Source of the DNA: Cryptomeria japonica
Taxonomy: Eukaryota; Streptophyta; Pinopsida; Cupressales; Cupressaceae
NCBI RefSeq assembly: GCF_030272615.1
Contig: NC_081410.1
Span: forward strand, 566,575,152 to 566,639,151
Reading direction: 5' to 3'
Length of the DNA: 64,000 nucleotides
In this document: piece after piece, positions 37,234 through 49,463 of the stretch
Layout: the number at the start of each line of letters is the position of its first letter
How positions within the stretch are numbered: position 1 is the stretch's first letter
The notes under the pieces: model-generated
Database searches by the model: none
What the model was told of the DNA's origin: nothing
The model's input: the letters and a program-made list of their open reading frames with translations, nothing else
Position numbers and translations under genes: made by a program

Positions 37234-37453
37234 GCACTTTGTGATGAACAGCGAGTACTAAAAAAAGAGTAGCACTTTGTGATGAATAGTGAGTGCAAAT
37301 GTGAGCAGCACTTTGTGATGAATAGGGAGTGCTAAAACATAGTACTTTGTGATGAACAGGGAGTACCACTAGGATAAATAGCAACACTTTGTGATGAATA
37401 GTGAGTGTCACTAGGATAGATAGCAACACTTTGTGATGAACAGTGAGTGTCAC
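37234..37453 (+). repeat. minisatellite, GCACTTTGTGATGAATAG-type, six units
   Basis: Six clear units of about 34-42 bp, each starting with GCACTTTGTGATGAA or a close variant followed by AGTGAGTG. It ends about 30 bp before the PMD reading frame. Confidence 0.9.
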
Positions 37454-37484
37454 TTTTGACTGACATGATTGCTTTGCTTGACTG

Positions 37485-39370
37485 CAGGAGTACTTGCCTA
37501 TGCTAGAGTCACGAGAGAGATTCCCTTCGACGCAAAGATTATGACTAGAGCTAACATTTGAGGACCGAGCTGCTATTGAGGTTGTGGGTCTACGATACAT
37601 TCTGTATGTGCCTAAGTTTTGGGCGAACATGGGTTTGCTGACTGCACTTGCTGAGAGATGGCATTCTGAGACATGCACTTTTCATTTTCCGATGGGTGAG
37701 ATGAAAGTCACCTTGGAGGATGTTTATAGGATTCTGAGGATACCGATCGATGGGGAGCTGATACCCTATGATTGAGATGGAGATAGGGAGGCCCTAAGAC
37801 GAGTGTTCTAGGATCCGGGACTGGAGATGAGGGCTGGACATGTGGCATGGGACATGATGACCGCAACAGGATTGGCACTACCAGCAGTGCTAGGAGGAGT
37901 GATTAGTGGGTTCCTGTGTCCAGACAGGGTGACACGAGGGTTGGTTGTAGGCTGGGGGAGCACCTTGGAGACACTAGTTACATAGCATACCAGATATTCC
38001 TGGGGACCATGTGTGTTGGCACACTTATACTATGAGCTGCATTAGTTTGTTTATCATGGATCTGTAGGATTGGGCTACGGAGTTACATTGCTACAAGTGT
38101 GGGCATATGAGCATCTGCCGGTTACCTGACTGATACATTTCAGGGGTAGGGGTCATGGACGCAACTTTGTTCATTTGTACGATATGATTACATCACAGCC
38201 ACGGATTGGCAGGTTGGAGCATTGGCGTCGAGTCCTGGATGAGATCGACACTGTGATATGGAGGCCGTACTGTGAGTGCGAGCAGTAGGAGGATGATGCA
38301 GTGGATCTACCTTATACTTTCCAGAGTAGATATCTGATTGGGTAGATGCCCTATGTATTGGAAAGATAGCTGGTTGACAGGGTATGTAGGCAGTTTGGCA
38401 GGATCCAGCAGATACCACGAGGTTCCGATTTGTATGCGTAGATAGTGCGAGACCAGGCACACTTTGGGCCAATATTGTCATATGATCAGGCCATGATGCA
38501 GCTAGTGGAGGTGGTGCCCATGCCATGGGATATGTGGCCGGAGATTGAGGATGCAGGTATGGATGCAGAGTACACTACATATTGGGCTGAGCATCCCTTT
38601 CCACGACTGACAGACCCAAGGGAGCCGATAGATGGAGATGGTGGGGGGAGAGGCTGACGGAGGAGGTGGGGTGCTGTTGGAGAGAGGAGAGTGGTTCCAT
38701 GGAGAGAGGGTGGAGAGGAGAGATAGGCTCGGGTGGTGAGGGGTAGCAGTGGATTGCCACTACAGGTGCCAGCAGCACAAGGTCTTAGACAAGTGCAGGG
38801 ACAGGGACAGAGGCAGGTACAGGCAGAGGTATAGGTACCAGTACAGGGGGAGCCACAGGCAGAGGTACAGGGGGTTGAGGAGGAGGAGGATGAGCTATTT
38901 GAGCTGAGGGAGATCTGCTAGGGACAGGAAGATGAGATCCAAGAGCTGGAGAGGGAGACATCTAGGCTCAGGAGATAGCTAAGGGATACAAAGTGAGAGC
39001 GGGATCAGGCTATCTAGTGCTATACTAAGGCTGAGACAGCACTGAGGGCTGGGAGATAGGCGGTAGAGGACACAGGGGCTGGATACGCCTATGTTATGTG
39101 GGCAGGGGAGGAGATAGGTTATTGGTGAGACCTCTATTACGGGGCAGTGCCACCAGAGTAGTGGATGAGGACCTTCTGTAGACCATCACAGACAACGACG
39201 ACCACAGGAGGGAGTCAGAGGAGATAGGCATCCAGTGGTGGGGCTATGGGTCCTCCACTGCCACCAGATAGAGGAGGTAGGAGAGATGATCCTGGGGCGG
39301 GTCCTTGTAGGGCTCAGAATCCGTCGAGGCTAGGCAGCTCCGAGGGAGGGAGTTCATCATAGCCTTAGAG
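37485..39370 (+). pseudogene. plant mobile domain (PMD/MAIN-like) gene, multiple stops
   Basis: One frame runs through 37485-38657 with stops at 37542, 37773, 37809, 37983, 38043, 38127, 38286, 38343, 38367, 38439 and 38655. Recognisable PMD signatures are LTALAERWHSETCTFHFP, GEMKVTLEDVYRILRIPIDG, a WGPCVLAHLYYEL segment and a late WDMWPEIEDAG region. This is the domain of the MAIN/MAIL proteins, which keep transposons silent in Arabidopsis and which plant transposons have captured. From about 38660 to 39370 a low-complexity tail is Gln/Arg/Gly-rich, with a likely coiled coil (ELERETSRLRR). It is inside, and antisense to, the gypsy element. Dead as it stands. What the protein did for the element is unknown. 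Confidence 0.8.
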
Positions 39371-40987
39371 AGCTCCCTATGTATCAGTTTTTTACCATTT
39401 TTGTATGATGATGTAGATACCTTTGGGTGATTGTAGCCATATGTATTTTGACATCATTGTATCATGACACTTTTGATTATATATATGAGATGATTCATCT
39501 TTGTGGTGGCTATATGTATGTGTACCTATGTGATGCTTATGTTTCTATGATGCTTATGATATGGATGCAAATATGTACATAATGAAATGCAATATTTTTG
39601 TTCTTTTATGTTTTTATATGTTATGTAAATGCAAATGTGAATGTATGAAATAAAGATGAATATGATAATGCAAATAATTATTTACATGATGAAAATGTAA
39701 AATGTGCTAACATGAGTTGTGTGCAGGATGTGATGCAATTGTGATATCTATATGTATGTATGAAATCCTTAATATGTGATAATGCAGGTGTAACTACATG
39801 AAATGCAAATATTTTTGGAGTGTCATTATACTCAGTCATGTGATAGTAGTCTACACAGACTCAAGAAGGACGATGGCGGTCAATCAAGAAATGGGGATGG
39901 AAGATAGAAGATATGAAAGTGAAAGTGCTTCTTGTGCGTTATCATCATTGAGCTTTATTATGGCAAGTAGGTTATGACAATCAAGGCAAATGTTTGACCC
40001 AGAAAGCCATTGTACCTGTTTGCATGGAGATAAGAGAGTCTCAAACAAGGAATGTCCCAGTTCATACTAGACTCACAGTGTCCTCATATCCTTGGACAAG
40101 TCAAAGCATTACTAAGAGACAATCCATAGATAACAAAAGAAAAATAGGTGACGATACCCCATCCTTGCCTTTCTAGTCAAAGACATCCTGGAGATAGAAT
40201 CTCTAGTTAGAGACATCCTGGAAAAGCTAAAAGACATGTCACCAAAAAGATAAAATCAAAAGAAAACCAAGACTCAACACCAACATCCACTGTAGTCCTC
40301 AAGTTTTCTTTTCACTTGTATAAGTCTTATTTGACTATGGTCACAATGTATACTTTCACAAAAAGGATAGATAGCACTGAACCATAATGTTGTCTGAGTC
40401 TACTGAAAGATTTGATTTGTTGAAGCCCATTATTGTTGTTGTGTCTCATATGAAACTGACTGAATCCATCAAAAAAATACTTTATTGCGGATTGGCGATG
40501 CAAGTGTTGCTTTATTGTGGATTGTGCATGGATAAACTGAAGAAAACTGGAAGAAACTGTACTCCTCAGAACATGTGATGCTCTTAGTTCCACACCCATC
40601 ACTAGACGTAGGATTTTCCTTAGCCATAGATAGGAGCTGATTTATTATGGATGGAAAGAGGTGAAAAGGAATGTATATAATGAATGGAGAACCAATCTTG
40701 GGTAGATCAATAACAAGCCATGATGGGAATAGGTAAGTTTATAATGGATGGAGAAGTTGTGAGTGTGTGCAAAGTGAAGGGATGAAATGGAATCCTGAAG
40801 GAGGGAGGAGAAATGTCTCTACACATGGCATTGGTGACCCAGTTTTCACCATGGTACTTGCCCAGGGCACCACCAAAGTGGTTTTTACCATTGGATGAAA
40901 TGTTTTTCTTTACTTTTTTTATTTTTTTGACTTTTTTTTATTTTTTTGACTTTTTTTTGTCTTTTTGAATTAGGATACTCTGAAAAG
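39371..40987. other. gypsy spacer between antisense gene and pol; no gene
   Basis: AT-rich, with many ATG/TGTATG-type stretches at 39500-39800 and a T-rich minisatellite with repeated TTTTTTTGACTT at 40911-40968. No frame carries a domain. It probably contains the 3' ends of both the antisense transcript and the pol ORF. Confidence 0.5.
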
Positions 40988-42912
40988 CTATGTGTAAAAC
41001 CTGCAAAGGTACATGTTGTTGATAGGATCCTCCAAAGGTTCACCCTCTGTGGTTGAGAGCTGATATGCACCAGATCCATATGCTACTGTGATGATGTAAG
41101 GACCAAGCCAGTTTGGTTCAAACTTGCCCTTCTTCTCTCTATCTTGCTGATTTTTAGGATTTTCTCTAAGAACCAAGTCACCTACCTCAAATGTTCGAGG
41201 CTTCACTTTATGATTGTAGCTGCAACTCATTCGTTGTTGATAAGCCTTGAGATGATTAAAAATAGTTTGTCTTCGTTCATCCAATAGTTCAAGTTCTTGT
41301 AACCGAGAGACCTTGTAGTCTTCATCACTGATAATGTTTTGCAAAGAGACTCGTAAAGAGGGTAACTCGACCTCAATAGGAAAGATAGATTTAGTGCCTT
41401 AGACAAGTGAATAGGGTGTAGCTCCTGTAGGTGTGTGGACGCTTGTGTGGTAAGCCCAAAGTGCGGGATTAAGTTGGATATGCCAATTACAACCAGCATC
41501 GTCGATTGTCTTTTTCAAGATTTTAAGGATTGTTTTATTAGATGCCTCAGCTTGACTGTTACCTTGGAGGTAATAAGGTGTGGAAAAATGATGGGTAATA
41601 TGAAAGCGGTCACAGAGTTCACGAACATCCTGATTTTTGAAGGGACACCCATTATCAGTGATGATGGAAATAGGAATACCGTATCGACAAATGATATAGT
41701 TGAGAATGAAGGTAGCAATTTGTTTTCCAGTGACTTGTGTGAGAGGCACGACTTTGATCCATTTTGTGAAATACTTTGTGGCAGTGACAATGAATTTATG
41801 ATCATTAGAAGATGGAGGGTGAATCTTGCCTATGAGATCTAGTCCCCACTGACAGAAGGGCCAAGGAGTCGCAATTGGTTGAAGTTCTTGTGCTGGCACA
41901 TGGATGAGGTCTCCATGAAGTTGACACTACTTACATTTCTTGACAAACTAATATGAAGCTTTTTCCATATTGGGCCAGTAATATCCAGTCCTAATGAGTT
42001 TCTTGGCTAAGGTAGGACCACTAGAATGTGGACCACATATCCCTTCATGTACTTCACATAACACAATCTGAGCTTCGTTGCTTTCTAAAAATCTTAGAAG
42101 AGTTCCATCTAGACCTCGACGGTATAGGATATCGGCTAAAATGACATATTGAGAAGATTGGCAAATGAAAGTGCGATGTTGGTTATTGGATAGATCAGGA
42201 GGTAGGGTATTGTCACGAAGGTATGCAAAAATGGAACCATATAACTGGGACTCAGGACCAACAACACATATCATCTCAGTAGGAGTGATTTCAAATGAGG
42301 GAACCAAAAGGTTATCCACCAAGAACTCATAGCGGCCCTCATTTGGTGGTAGATCAATTAGTGAAGCAATTGTAGCCATGGCATCCGCGACTCTATTCTT
42401 CTCTCTGGGTATCTGCTCAAAGTCTATCTTCGTGAAATGTTGTTTCAGGTCGTCCACCATTCTTTTGTAAGGCATTAATTTATCATCCTTTGTTTGGTAG
42501 TCATTAGTTGCTTGACGAATTACAAGTTGAGAATCCCCAAATACACGAAGTTCCTGGATCTTCCATTGAACTGCAATCCATAATCCAATTGTTAATGCCT
42601 CATATTCCGCTATGTTATTAGTGCAGGAAAATGATAATCGATATGATTTTGGTATAGAATCCCCTTGAGGAGTTATGAAGAGGATGCCAGCTCCTCCCCC
42701 ATGCTGTGTGTATGAGCCGTCAAAGTATAGTTGCCAAGGCTTTGCATGTGACACTGTTAAAATGGATTCATCTTGAAATTCTAAAATTAGAGGAACATCA
42801 TCTATCATGGGAGCATCTACCAACTGATCTGCGATAGCTTGTCCTTTTATTGCTTTTCTATCCACATACTCGATGTCGAATTCACTCACGATGGGTAATA
42901 TGGATGGATGTT
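40988..42912 (-). pseudogene. Ty3/gypsy pol fragment: RNase H, integrase, C-terminal domain
   Basis: One minus-strand frame reads almost through, with stops only near 41945, 41921 and 41397. From the 5' side: SEFDIEYVDRKAIKGQAIAD, then the second plant-type RNase H (LYFDGSYTQHGGGAG, IAEYEALTIG, GDSQLV, DAMATIASL), the HHCC zinc region (HEGICGPH ... FVKKC), the integrase core (WGLDLIGK, ITDNGCPF, QAEASNKT, giving D, D, E) and a C-terminal region (FEVGDLVLR, FEPNWLGPY). RT and everything upstream are absent. It has no start of its own; the ATG at about 42937 lies in flank sequence. At least one of the two stops near 41921-41945 replaces a Gln usual at that site. Confidence 0.92.
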
Positions 42913-45900
42913 GATATACATAAATACCCTTGCACATAACGTAAATGTGTTAGTCCATCATTAGTAACACATAAATAAACTTAACATTTTATAATTATAA
43001 AGTATAATGTAGAAGTAGAGTTTACAACTACTCAACAATAAGCAATATTGTATATTCAATATATATTCCTCAATATAAAATAACACATAATCATATGCAC
43101 CTAGTCACATTCCAAAGCATAACACCAGAATAACACACCACAATCACAATAAATCAACCATCCATGTAAGCTACATAAAAGTCAACCTTGGTCAACGAGG
43201 TCAAAAAGGTTTGAACAGGGTAGGGGTACTATATTCTCCTGCACTAGGGTTTGACTTAATCCTAGAAGTCGTCAGGCTAGGATGAAAAAACAAGGACATC
43301 TAAGTCATCACACTCACATATCATAACCCAAAATCATAACTCAACTTAAGGAGAATTGCAATCCATAAAATTAATATAATAATGTATAGAAATCAACATC
43401 CAAGTCATCTAACTTAACAAAAAGATTTCCCTCCTTTACTAAATCAATTAGTTAACATTGAACAATCTTCCTTTTACGTTCCTTAATTACAAAAATCAAT
43501 GCATTAAAAGAGTTACAAAAAGATTCATTATCTCTAATTACCTAGATTATACATACTAACACCTTATTCAGCTTCTAGGAACTACTATCCTAACATACAT
43601 TCATACAAGAAAAGATCTTTTATAGAAATCCTTATCCAAAAATATTAATATCATATTGTATAAAGCATAATAACTTAGTCTATCCAATCATGGAAACATT
43701 TATTATACATCAATAAGCGTCATAAAATCATATTTACATGTCTACTGCAACATCCTAATTATAGACACTTCTCTGTATTCCCAAGTTAAGCACAACATAC
43801 TCTCAAATTGAACTTTAAAATTCAGTCATAACTAATATTGCACACTACCTCTAAGGTACATAATGGATACAAATTAAGGGAATAAAGGTTTAGGGTGCAA
43901 ACTCGCGTCAATAACAACATTAAAACATCATTCTGGATACAAGATACAACCTCATACAAAATAAGAAATAAATATATAATTACCTACATTCAACCATCTA
44001 AGGTCTACTTGATTCAATTAGAACTCTTGTAGGCTTTTCAAACACTCGATGAGCCATAAGTCTACAGATGTTTAATAATTATCTAAAGCTACCACATTAT
44101 TAACTAGGTCCAATTCACACGTCTTTCTACTACATCTTATAATTAAAATGATTTCAAACCAGTTTCATCAAGGAAAAAACACTAATTTCCTTAACTAATC
44201 TCGTTATTTAATTAGTTACCTCATTATGCCTAGAATCACTCTCTGTGGTGTTCTCCCTTAACCCACCATAAGAGGTTCAAGTGAATGTGATAGATATAAC
44301 ACTTAATACATAGCTAGGGCCAGCTATTACAAACATTCAAAATGACCACCAGAGATCTCAAAAGAACGTCATCCAAATGATGATCGCCAAATATGATGAT
44401 AAATAAGAAAAATGCTAGAAATTTCGACAATCAACAAAATCAAAATCATGACAAGTATCAAATTTAAATAAAAAGGAACAAGAGTTTAGTGGCCATTTCG
44501 TCATAAGAAATTTTAAAAGAAAGTGCTATCCCATTAGCCACAAAACACAAGTTAAAAGAGAGCCAAACACTGTCGCAATAAAACAAAAATAACACGGAAC
44601 AAAGTGACCATTTTCAGCCACATCATAGGGAGTAACCACTACACTACATTCGAGATCACACGTCCTGAGTGCATTAGAGAATGAACCATAGACACTAAGG
44701 CTATTAGTCTAACTACTATACTTTAATACCATGCAATCTTAGTTCACAAGTGTCACCTTCCCAACATTATCATTTATCCATATTACTAAAATTCATAAAT
44801 TGAATAAGATAAGGAAGTAACATCTTTTCTATATTTTCACTAACCCAACACAACAATCTTGTAGCTCTTAACAATTACACAGAGGTTTTGCAAAGCTAAG
44901 AATTCTATTTCCAAATAAAATGGAATCACAAAATATCAATTTCCTATTCTCAACACACATTCTACATGCAGTGATAAGATTTTATCTTAATCAATACTTT
45001 TTTTTTCCCCCTTCATGATCTATCAATTATCTAACCTACATGGATTACCTATAAAATCTATGCAAAAAGTATTCCATCTACTTACTTACTCGACATGATG
45101 CACTCATAAGAAAAACAACCCACTTTGGTTCTCAATGCAGAATGAAACAAACACTCCTTAATACATGCCTCTTAATATTCATTGCAACTAATCAATCAAT
45201 GAAAACTTTAGTTGCTAATATTCGCCAATTGGCTATTTTTTGAAATTTGGGAATCAAATTTGGCTAATAATTTTAACTTTTAAGGTGACCCAAATCGCCA
45301 CATTTCTACAAATTTTTATTTTAATCTTATTTAAATTGCCAGAGAATTTATTTTATTAATATTTTTAACTTAAATATTCGCCACAATATTTGATACATGA
45401 TTGGATTAGATTCAGCAACATTTAATAATTTATTATAGAAATCCAAATTAATTCACCAATAATATATCATAATTATTAGTTACTTTAGGGTTATATCAAC
45501 ATTGTATTAACAATCTTTTGTTTTGACCATTGATTTAAAATATAATCTAATAACTTTAATTGTATTCCATGAGGTAAAATGTACCTATAAGTTGTAATGC
45601 TCGTGGGGTTTGAAATTGCTTTTGAATTGTTGACTTGAATGAAAACCAATGGTTTAAAAGCAATTTTTAGCCCCATGAGTATTACAATTTATTTGTAAAT
45701 TTTATCTCACAATATAGAAAGAGGGCTATTAGATTATTTTAAGTTAATGGTAGAAACCAAATAAAGTATAGTCTAACTCTTAAACTCATTAATGATTTCA
45801 ACCTTCATGCCTTTACTTTTTTTTATAAAAGATTATTTTTAAATAAAAGGAAATGAAATATTAATTAATGCATACAATGATTATTTTCCAAGATCCACCA

Positions 45901-47330
45901 ATATTTTCTACCAAAAAAAATTGATATAAACAAATTCGCCAATAAAATTTATTTTTTTTATAAAAAGGAAAGATTTACCAATAAACATTATTATTATTAT
46001 TAGAAAAAAATTAATATTCACCAAGATTTTATATAATTTATTGAGGGAGGGTTTATTAAAGTTATCACCGCAATCAATTATTTATATTTAAGTTTTAATT
46101 ACATCATTTAATAGCATTTATTTTAATCTTCATAACTAGATAAAGAGAGAAGGGAGATAATTTTCGATAGTCAATCACTGCACACATATGCACGTAATCT
46201 ACAAGTTCACACAAGTAAGACTAAATTTCTCCCTATATGCCTATCATCCTTATTGTACTATTTTTCATTTCACTTTTGATATTAAAGAATAAAATTTGGC
46301 TTATCATGATATATCCTTACATTAAAGATGCCACTAATGTCTTAGTCTCCAAATGAGAATAATAAAATTCCAATCTTTCCTTACATGCTAACTTCAAGCA
46401 AAACACTCATTACTCTTAATTGATAAAAACACATCATTAACTATGACTATTCATTGAATGTCAAAACATGAGGAGAAGAAGGAAAATTGAAATGACCATT
46501 TATCTAATATGTGGTTATGTAGGCACATCAAACACATTCTACATTTACACATTCTATTTATACATAGTCAATTTAATATACCCACTGCAATTGCATTATT
46601 GTACTATTCTTATAGGTCATTATCCAAGTTGATCATATAAAACACATAATGAGATCCTTAATAAAAACACATCCAATTCCCTCCTATACCACTACACATA
46701 ATCCTTTACCCATCCAAGATATCTTCTAACATTCAAGTACACACCAACCTCTCCAAGATTCACATAAGTGTTTCAGGAAAACACAACATACAAATATTTT
46801 AATTTCTAGAGAGAAGGAGGAAGAAATACATCTAATTCACAATGAATATGCAGTCAACATTTTCTATAAAAGCTCTCATAGTTACGACACTAAATACAAT
46901 TATAAGTATAACCCAAGCCCAAACTCATACTTTTAGACTTAAGACAAAGCATTATTCAGCCTATTAAGCTAGTCTAAATAGTATAATACCAATTAAGAAG
47001 GTACATCCAATTAACTCTTAAAATAAGAGTAATTGTAGACCTAACATCTTACAAGAAAACAATGCATATATAATCACACATTAGGCACTAATCATCAATC
47101 AGGAAGAGAAAGAACTGAATACACATGTTACTCTCATTTAGGGTTTTCAGAAAAGAGTGAGTTAAAGAAATAGAGCATGAAACATCTAAGATCTTCAAGA
47201 TCCCAAGCATTAATCATAAACATACATCAGAGAGAGAAGCATACAACGAAAGGACTATATATTGCACACCACACTAAAGGCAATAGTTACACCAGCGATC
47301 TGAGTGTTTTAAACCTTGACTTTGATACCA
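42913..47330 (-). repeat. LARD interior, right part, copy 2; no gene
   Basis: Collinear with 1377-5200. No coding region; runs of T, AT-rich palindromes and (TTA)n stretches only. About 590 bp at its right end (46763-47350) is lacking in copy 1. Confidence 0.6.
47318..47330 (-). other. decayed Met-tRNA primer-binding site of the LARD
   Basis: On the minus strand TGGTATCAAAGTC matches the initiator-Met primer site TGGTATCAGAGCC at 11 of 13 bases; the two differences are G-to-A and C-to-T. It lies two bases inside the LTR end (GGGGCATTACA on the minus strand). It sets the element's orientation as minus. Confidence 0.65.
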
Positions 47331-47332
47331 AG

Positions 47333-49463
47333 TGTAATGCCCCGTCAAGAAACTCTAAAGGAAACTACTACAAACACTCGAAAAGAGTGAAAATCATTTT
47401 TTTAATAAGAACACACTAATGTAGAAGACATACATTGCAATAGAAGTTGCACTAGCGAAAAACTTAAAATAAAATCCTAAAAGGTTTCCAATGAAGATTA
47501 CTCGATTAATCCAATGAAGATTAAGGTGCATTAATCCAATTAACATTGAGATTGATTAAACCTACTCATGATAGAATAATTAAATTCCACAAGAGATTAA
47601 ACTAAGAATGAATGAATATATTCATCTATCATTTGTTACATTACATTGCTAAATCTACATTCATCATAATCCATATTACTGCATTTAAATTAATAACTTC
47701 ATACATACAATTAAGATTAATATCACCTAAATTACATTATAGAATTTGACCATAATACCATTCATACATCCAAAATTAAAAGGAATCAGATGAACACATA
47801 CACCATACAACACCAATTGATATCAAAGTTCACCCCTAATGGGCTACATCTTCGAGTCCGCTTCAAGTGCATGACCCTTCTAATAAATAAAAGATGAAAA
47901 ATACATAAAGTTTACATCAATTACAACCTTCCATCAAGGCGTACATAAACAAATAATACAACCAACCACATAAGGGTCCAAGATATACATGAATGATCTG
48001 AGAAGAACAAAAGGATCCATTTGAAACATGGAATGGAGTAAATACAAAAATAACAACTGGAGCGCATGCAAAGCTAATCCATCGCAAGAAGGCACGAACA
48101 AAATACCTAATGGAAAGTGGCACTACCACCCGACCATGTGGCCCAAAAAGGAACCACCCCTCTGTGCTAGGAGATAGAACTAAGGCCCTCATGTAAGCCA
48201 TAATAAAGAATCACATAGTCTCACATGTACATAAAGCACTCACCCAAGACATAAGCATACAAGAATGACTCTCACAAGAGTGCTCCAAGTAAAGCCAACA
48301 AATGACTATACACTAGTGAACATAAGGTAGGAGTGTCATCGCATAGCTGGTATGGGTTACCCTGGTAGGCCTTCGTAGGTCCCGACCCCCATCCTAGGTT
48401 ACCCTGGTAGACTCTACTGAACCTCTGGCCCCCATCCATGTCTCTTGCGAACCCAACAAACCTTTCATTAGGACAAGGTAGTTGGTTTGCCATTCCAGAC
48501 CTTCCCATTGCATCCTGAGTCTATACTAGCACTCAACCAAGAGAGGGGCACAATTTATTTTGATTAATGTTTGTAAAACCCAACCCCCAATTTTTAAATT
48601 AAGTTATCACTTATTACTCAACTTTCGATGGGTTACCCTGCTACCTCTTTGGGCATGACCCCCACTTCATAGCCACTCTTCCTTATGACAATACACAACC
48701 TCCAATGAACCCCAAGGAAAATCACAAAAGCCAACTAACATTACGAGTTTAAAAAAACAAAACTGAGGGATAATATGATTAAACAAACCTTCTACCATGG
48801 TTAGATCAATTGGAGTTGTGAAACGAACAATTGGTCTATCCAAAAAACAAGACCAAAACCTAAATAAAGCACATGTATGACCACAACCAAAACTTAACGA
48901 AATCAACTTGCACAATAAACTGATATTCAACAGCATGCAATCATTGCATGAGAATGACTTTACCAAATGAACAGCAAAAATTCACCAATCAGAGTAAACA
49001 CTCAAACAAATCTACTTGCACTCTAAATCATCCATGTTAAGGAATCATAACAATCACTCAAAATATACTTAAAATCTAAGGTCAACTAATTGCAACTATT
49101 TCAATAACTGACTCTTTCATGATAATAAAATCCACATTAAAGAATAACACATCAAAAGGGTCCAAGTAAACATACATCCCAAATAACTTTTCTCAATACT
49201 TGATTTTAAACCACACACACCTTAAAGGAATAAAAACAACTCATAGCCTAATTAAACCATCATTTATAAACAAATATATAATCATTTCAATTTAAGACAA
49301 TTTGGCTATAACAAATGCCATTTGAATTCGAATTTCAAATTAATGACAATAACATTTAAAATACTTTTGAAAACTAAATTCAATATTTATATCAAAATAA
49401 TATTTTCCAAATTAAAATCATTTTGACTAACAAAAATTGATGGTTATTCCTATACCCTTTGTT
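47333..49463 (-). repeat. LARD right (5') LTR, copy 2
   Basis: On the plus strand it begins TGTAATGCCCCGTCAAG, a common plant LTR terminus. It carries at 48609-49463 the same sequence as the left LTR. Its last ~50 bp and about 170 bp of flank were removed by a deletion whose junction is GTTTCCAAC at 49461, corresponding to loss of about 7319-7540 of copy 1. A 94-codon minus frame (47917-48201) is open in both copies but has no known domain. Confidence 0.55.

Larger units (their letters stand above)
35500..42912 (-). mobile_element. 5'-truncated Ty3/gypsy element with antisense PMD gene
   Basis: On the minus strand, from high to low coordinate: RNase H, integrase, integrase C-terminus, a long region carrying a PMD gene on the opposite strand, polypurine tract and 3' LTR. 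The 5' LTR, gag, protease and RT are missing: the pol frame stops at about 42912, where block sequence equivalent to about 1377 resumes. An extra ORF antisense between pol and the 3' LTR is known from the Tat lineage of plant Ty3/gypsy elements, so Tat affinity is likely but not proven. The 5' bases on the left (AATAT, 35495-35499) and right (GATAT, 42913-42917) differ at one position. Confidence 0.85.
32929..49463 (-). mobile_element. LARD-like non-coding LTR element, block copy 2 (complete span)
   Basis: The element has a left LTR remnant (32929-33828), an internal region (33829-35499 and 42913-47330) with a primer-binding site facing the minus strand, and a right LTR (47333-49463). Subtracting the gypsy insertion, the interior is about 6.1 kb, and no reading frame resembles gag or pol. 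Non-coding interior plus LTRs and primer site is the definition of a large retrotransposon derivative. The left LTR lacks its first ~1.3 kb and the right LTR lacks its last ~50 bp, so target duplications cannot be tested. An alternative reading is an autonomous element decayed beyond recognition. Confidence 0.55.

Noticed and set aside
37234-37453. Regular short repeats as a possible CRISPR array
   Set aside because: Units are contiguous and diverged with no unique spacers, no cas genes, and the context is a plant nuclear genome.
41435-41842. 135-codon plus-strand frame
   Set aside because: Antisense shadow of the gypsy integrase core.
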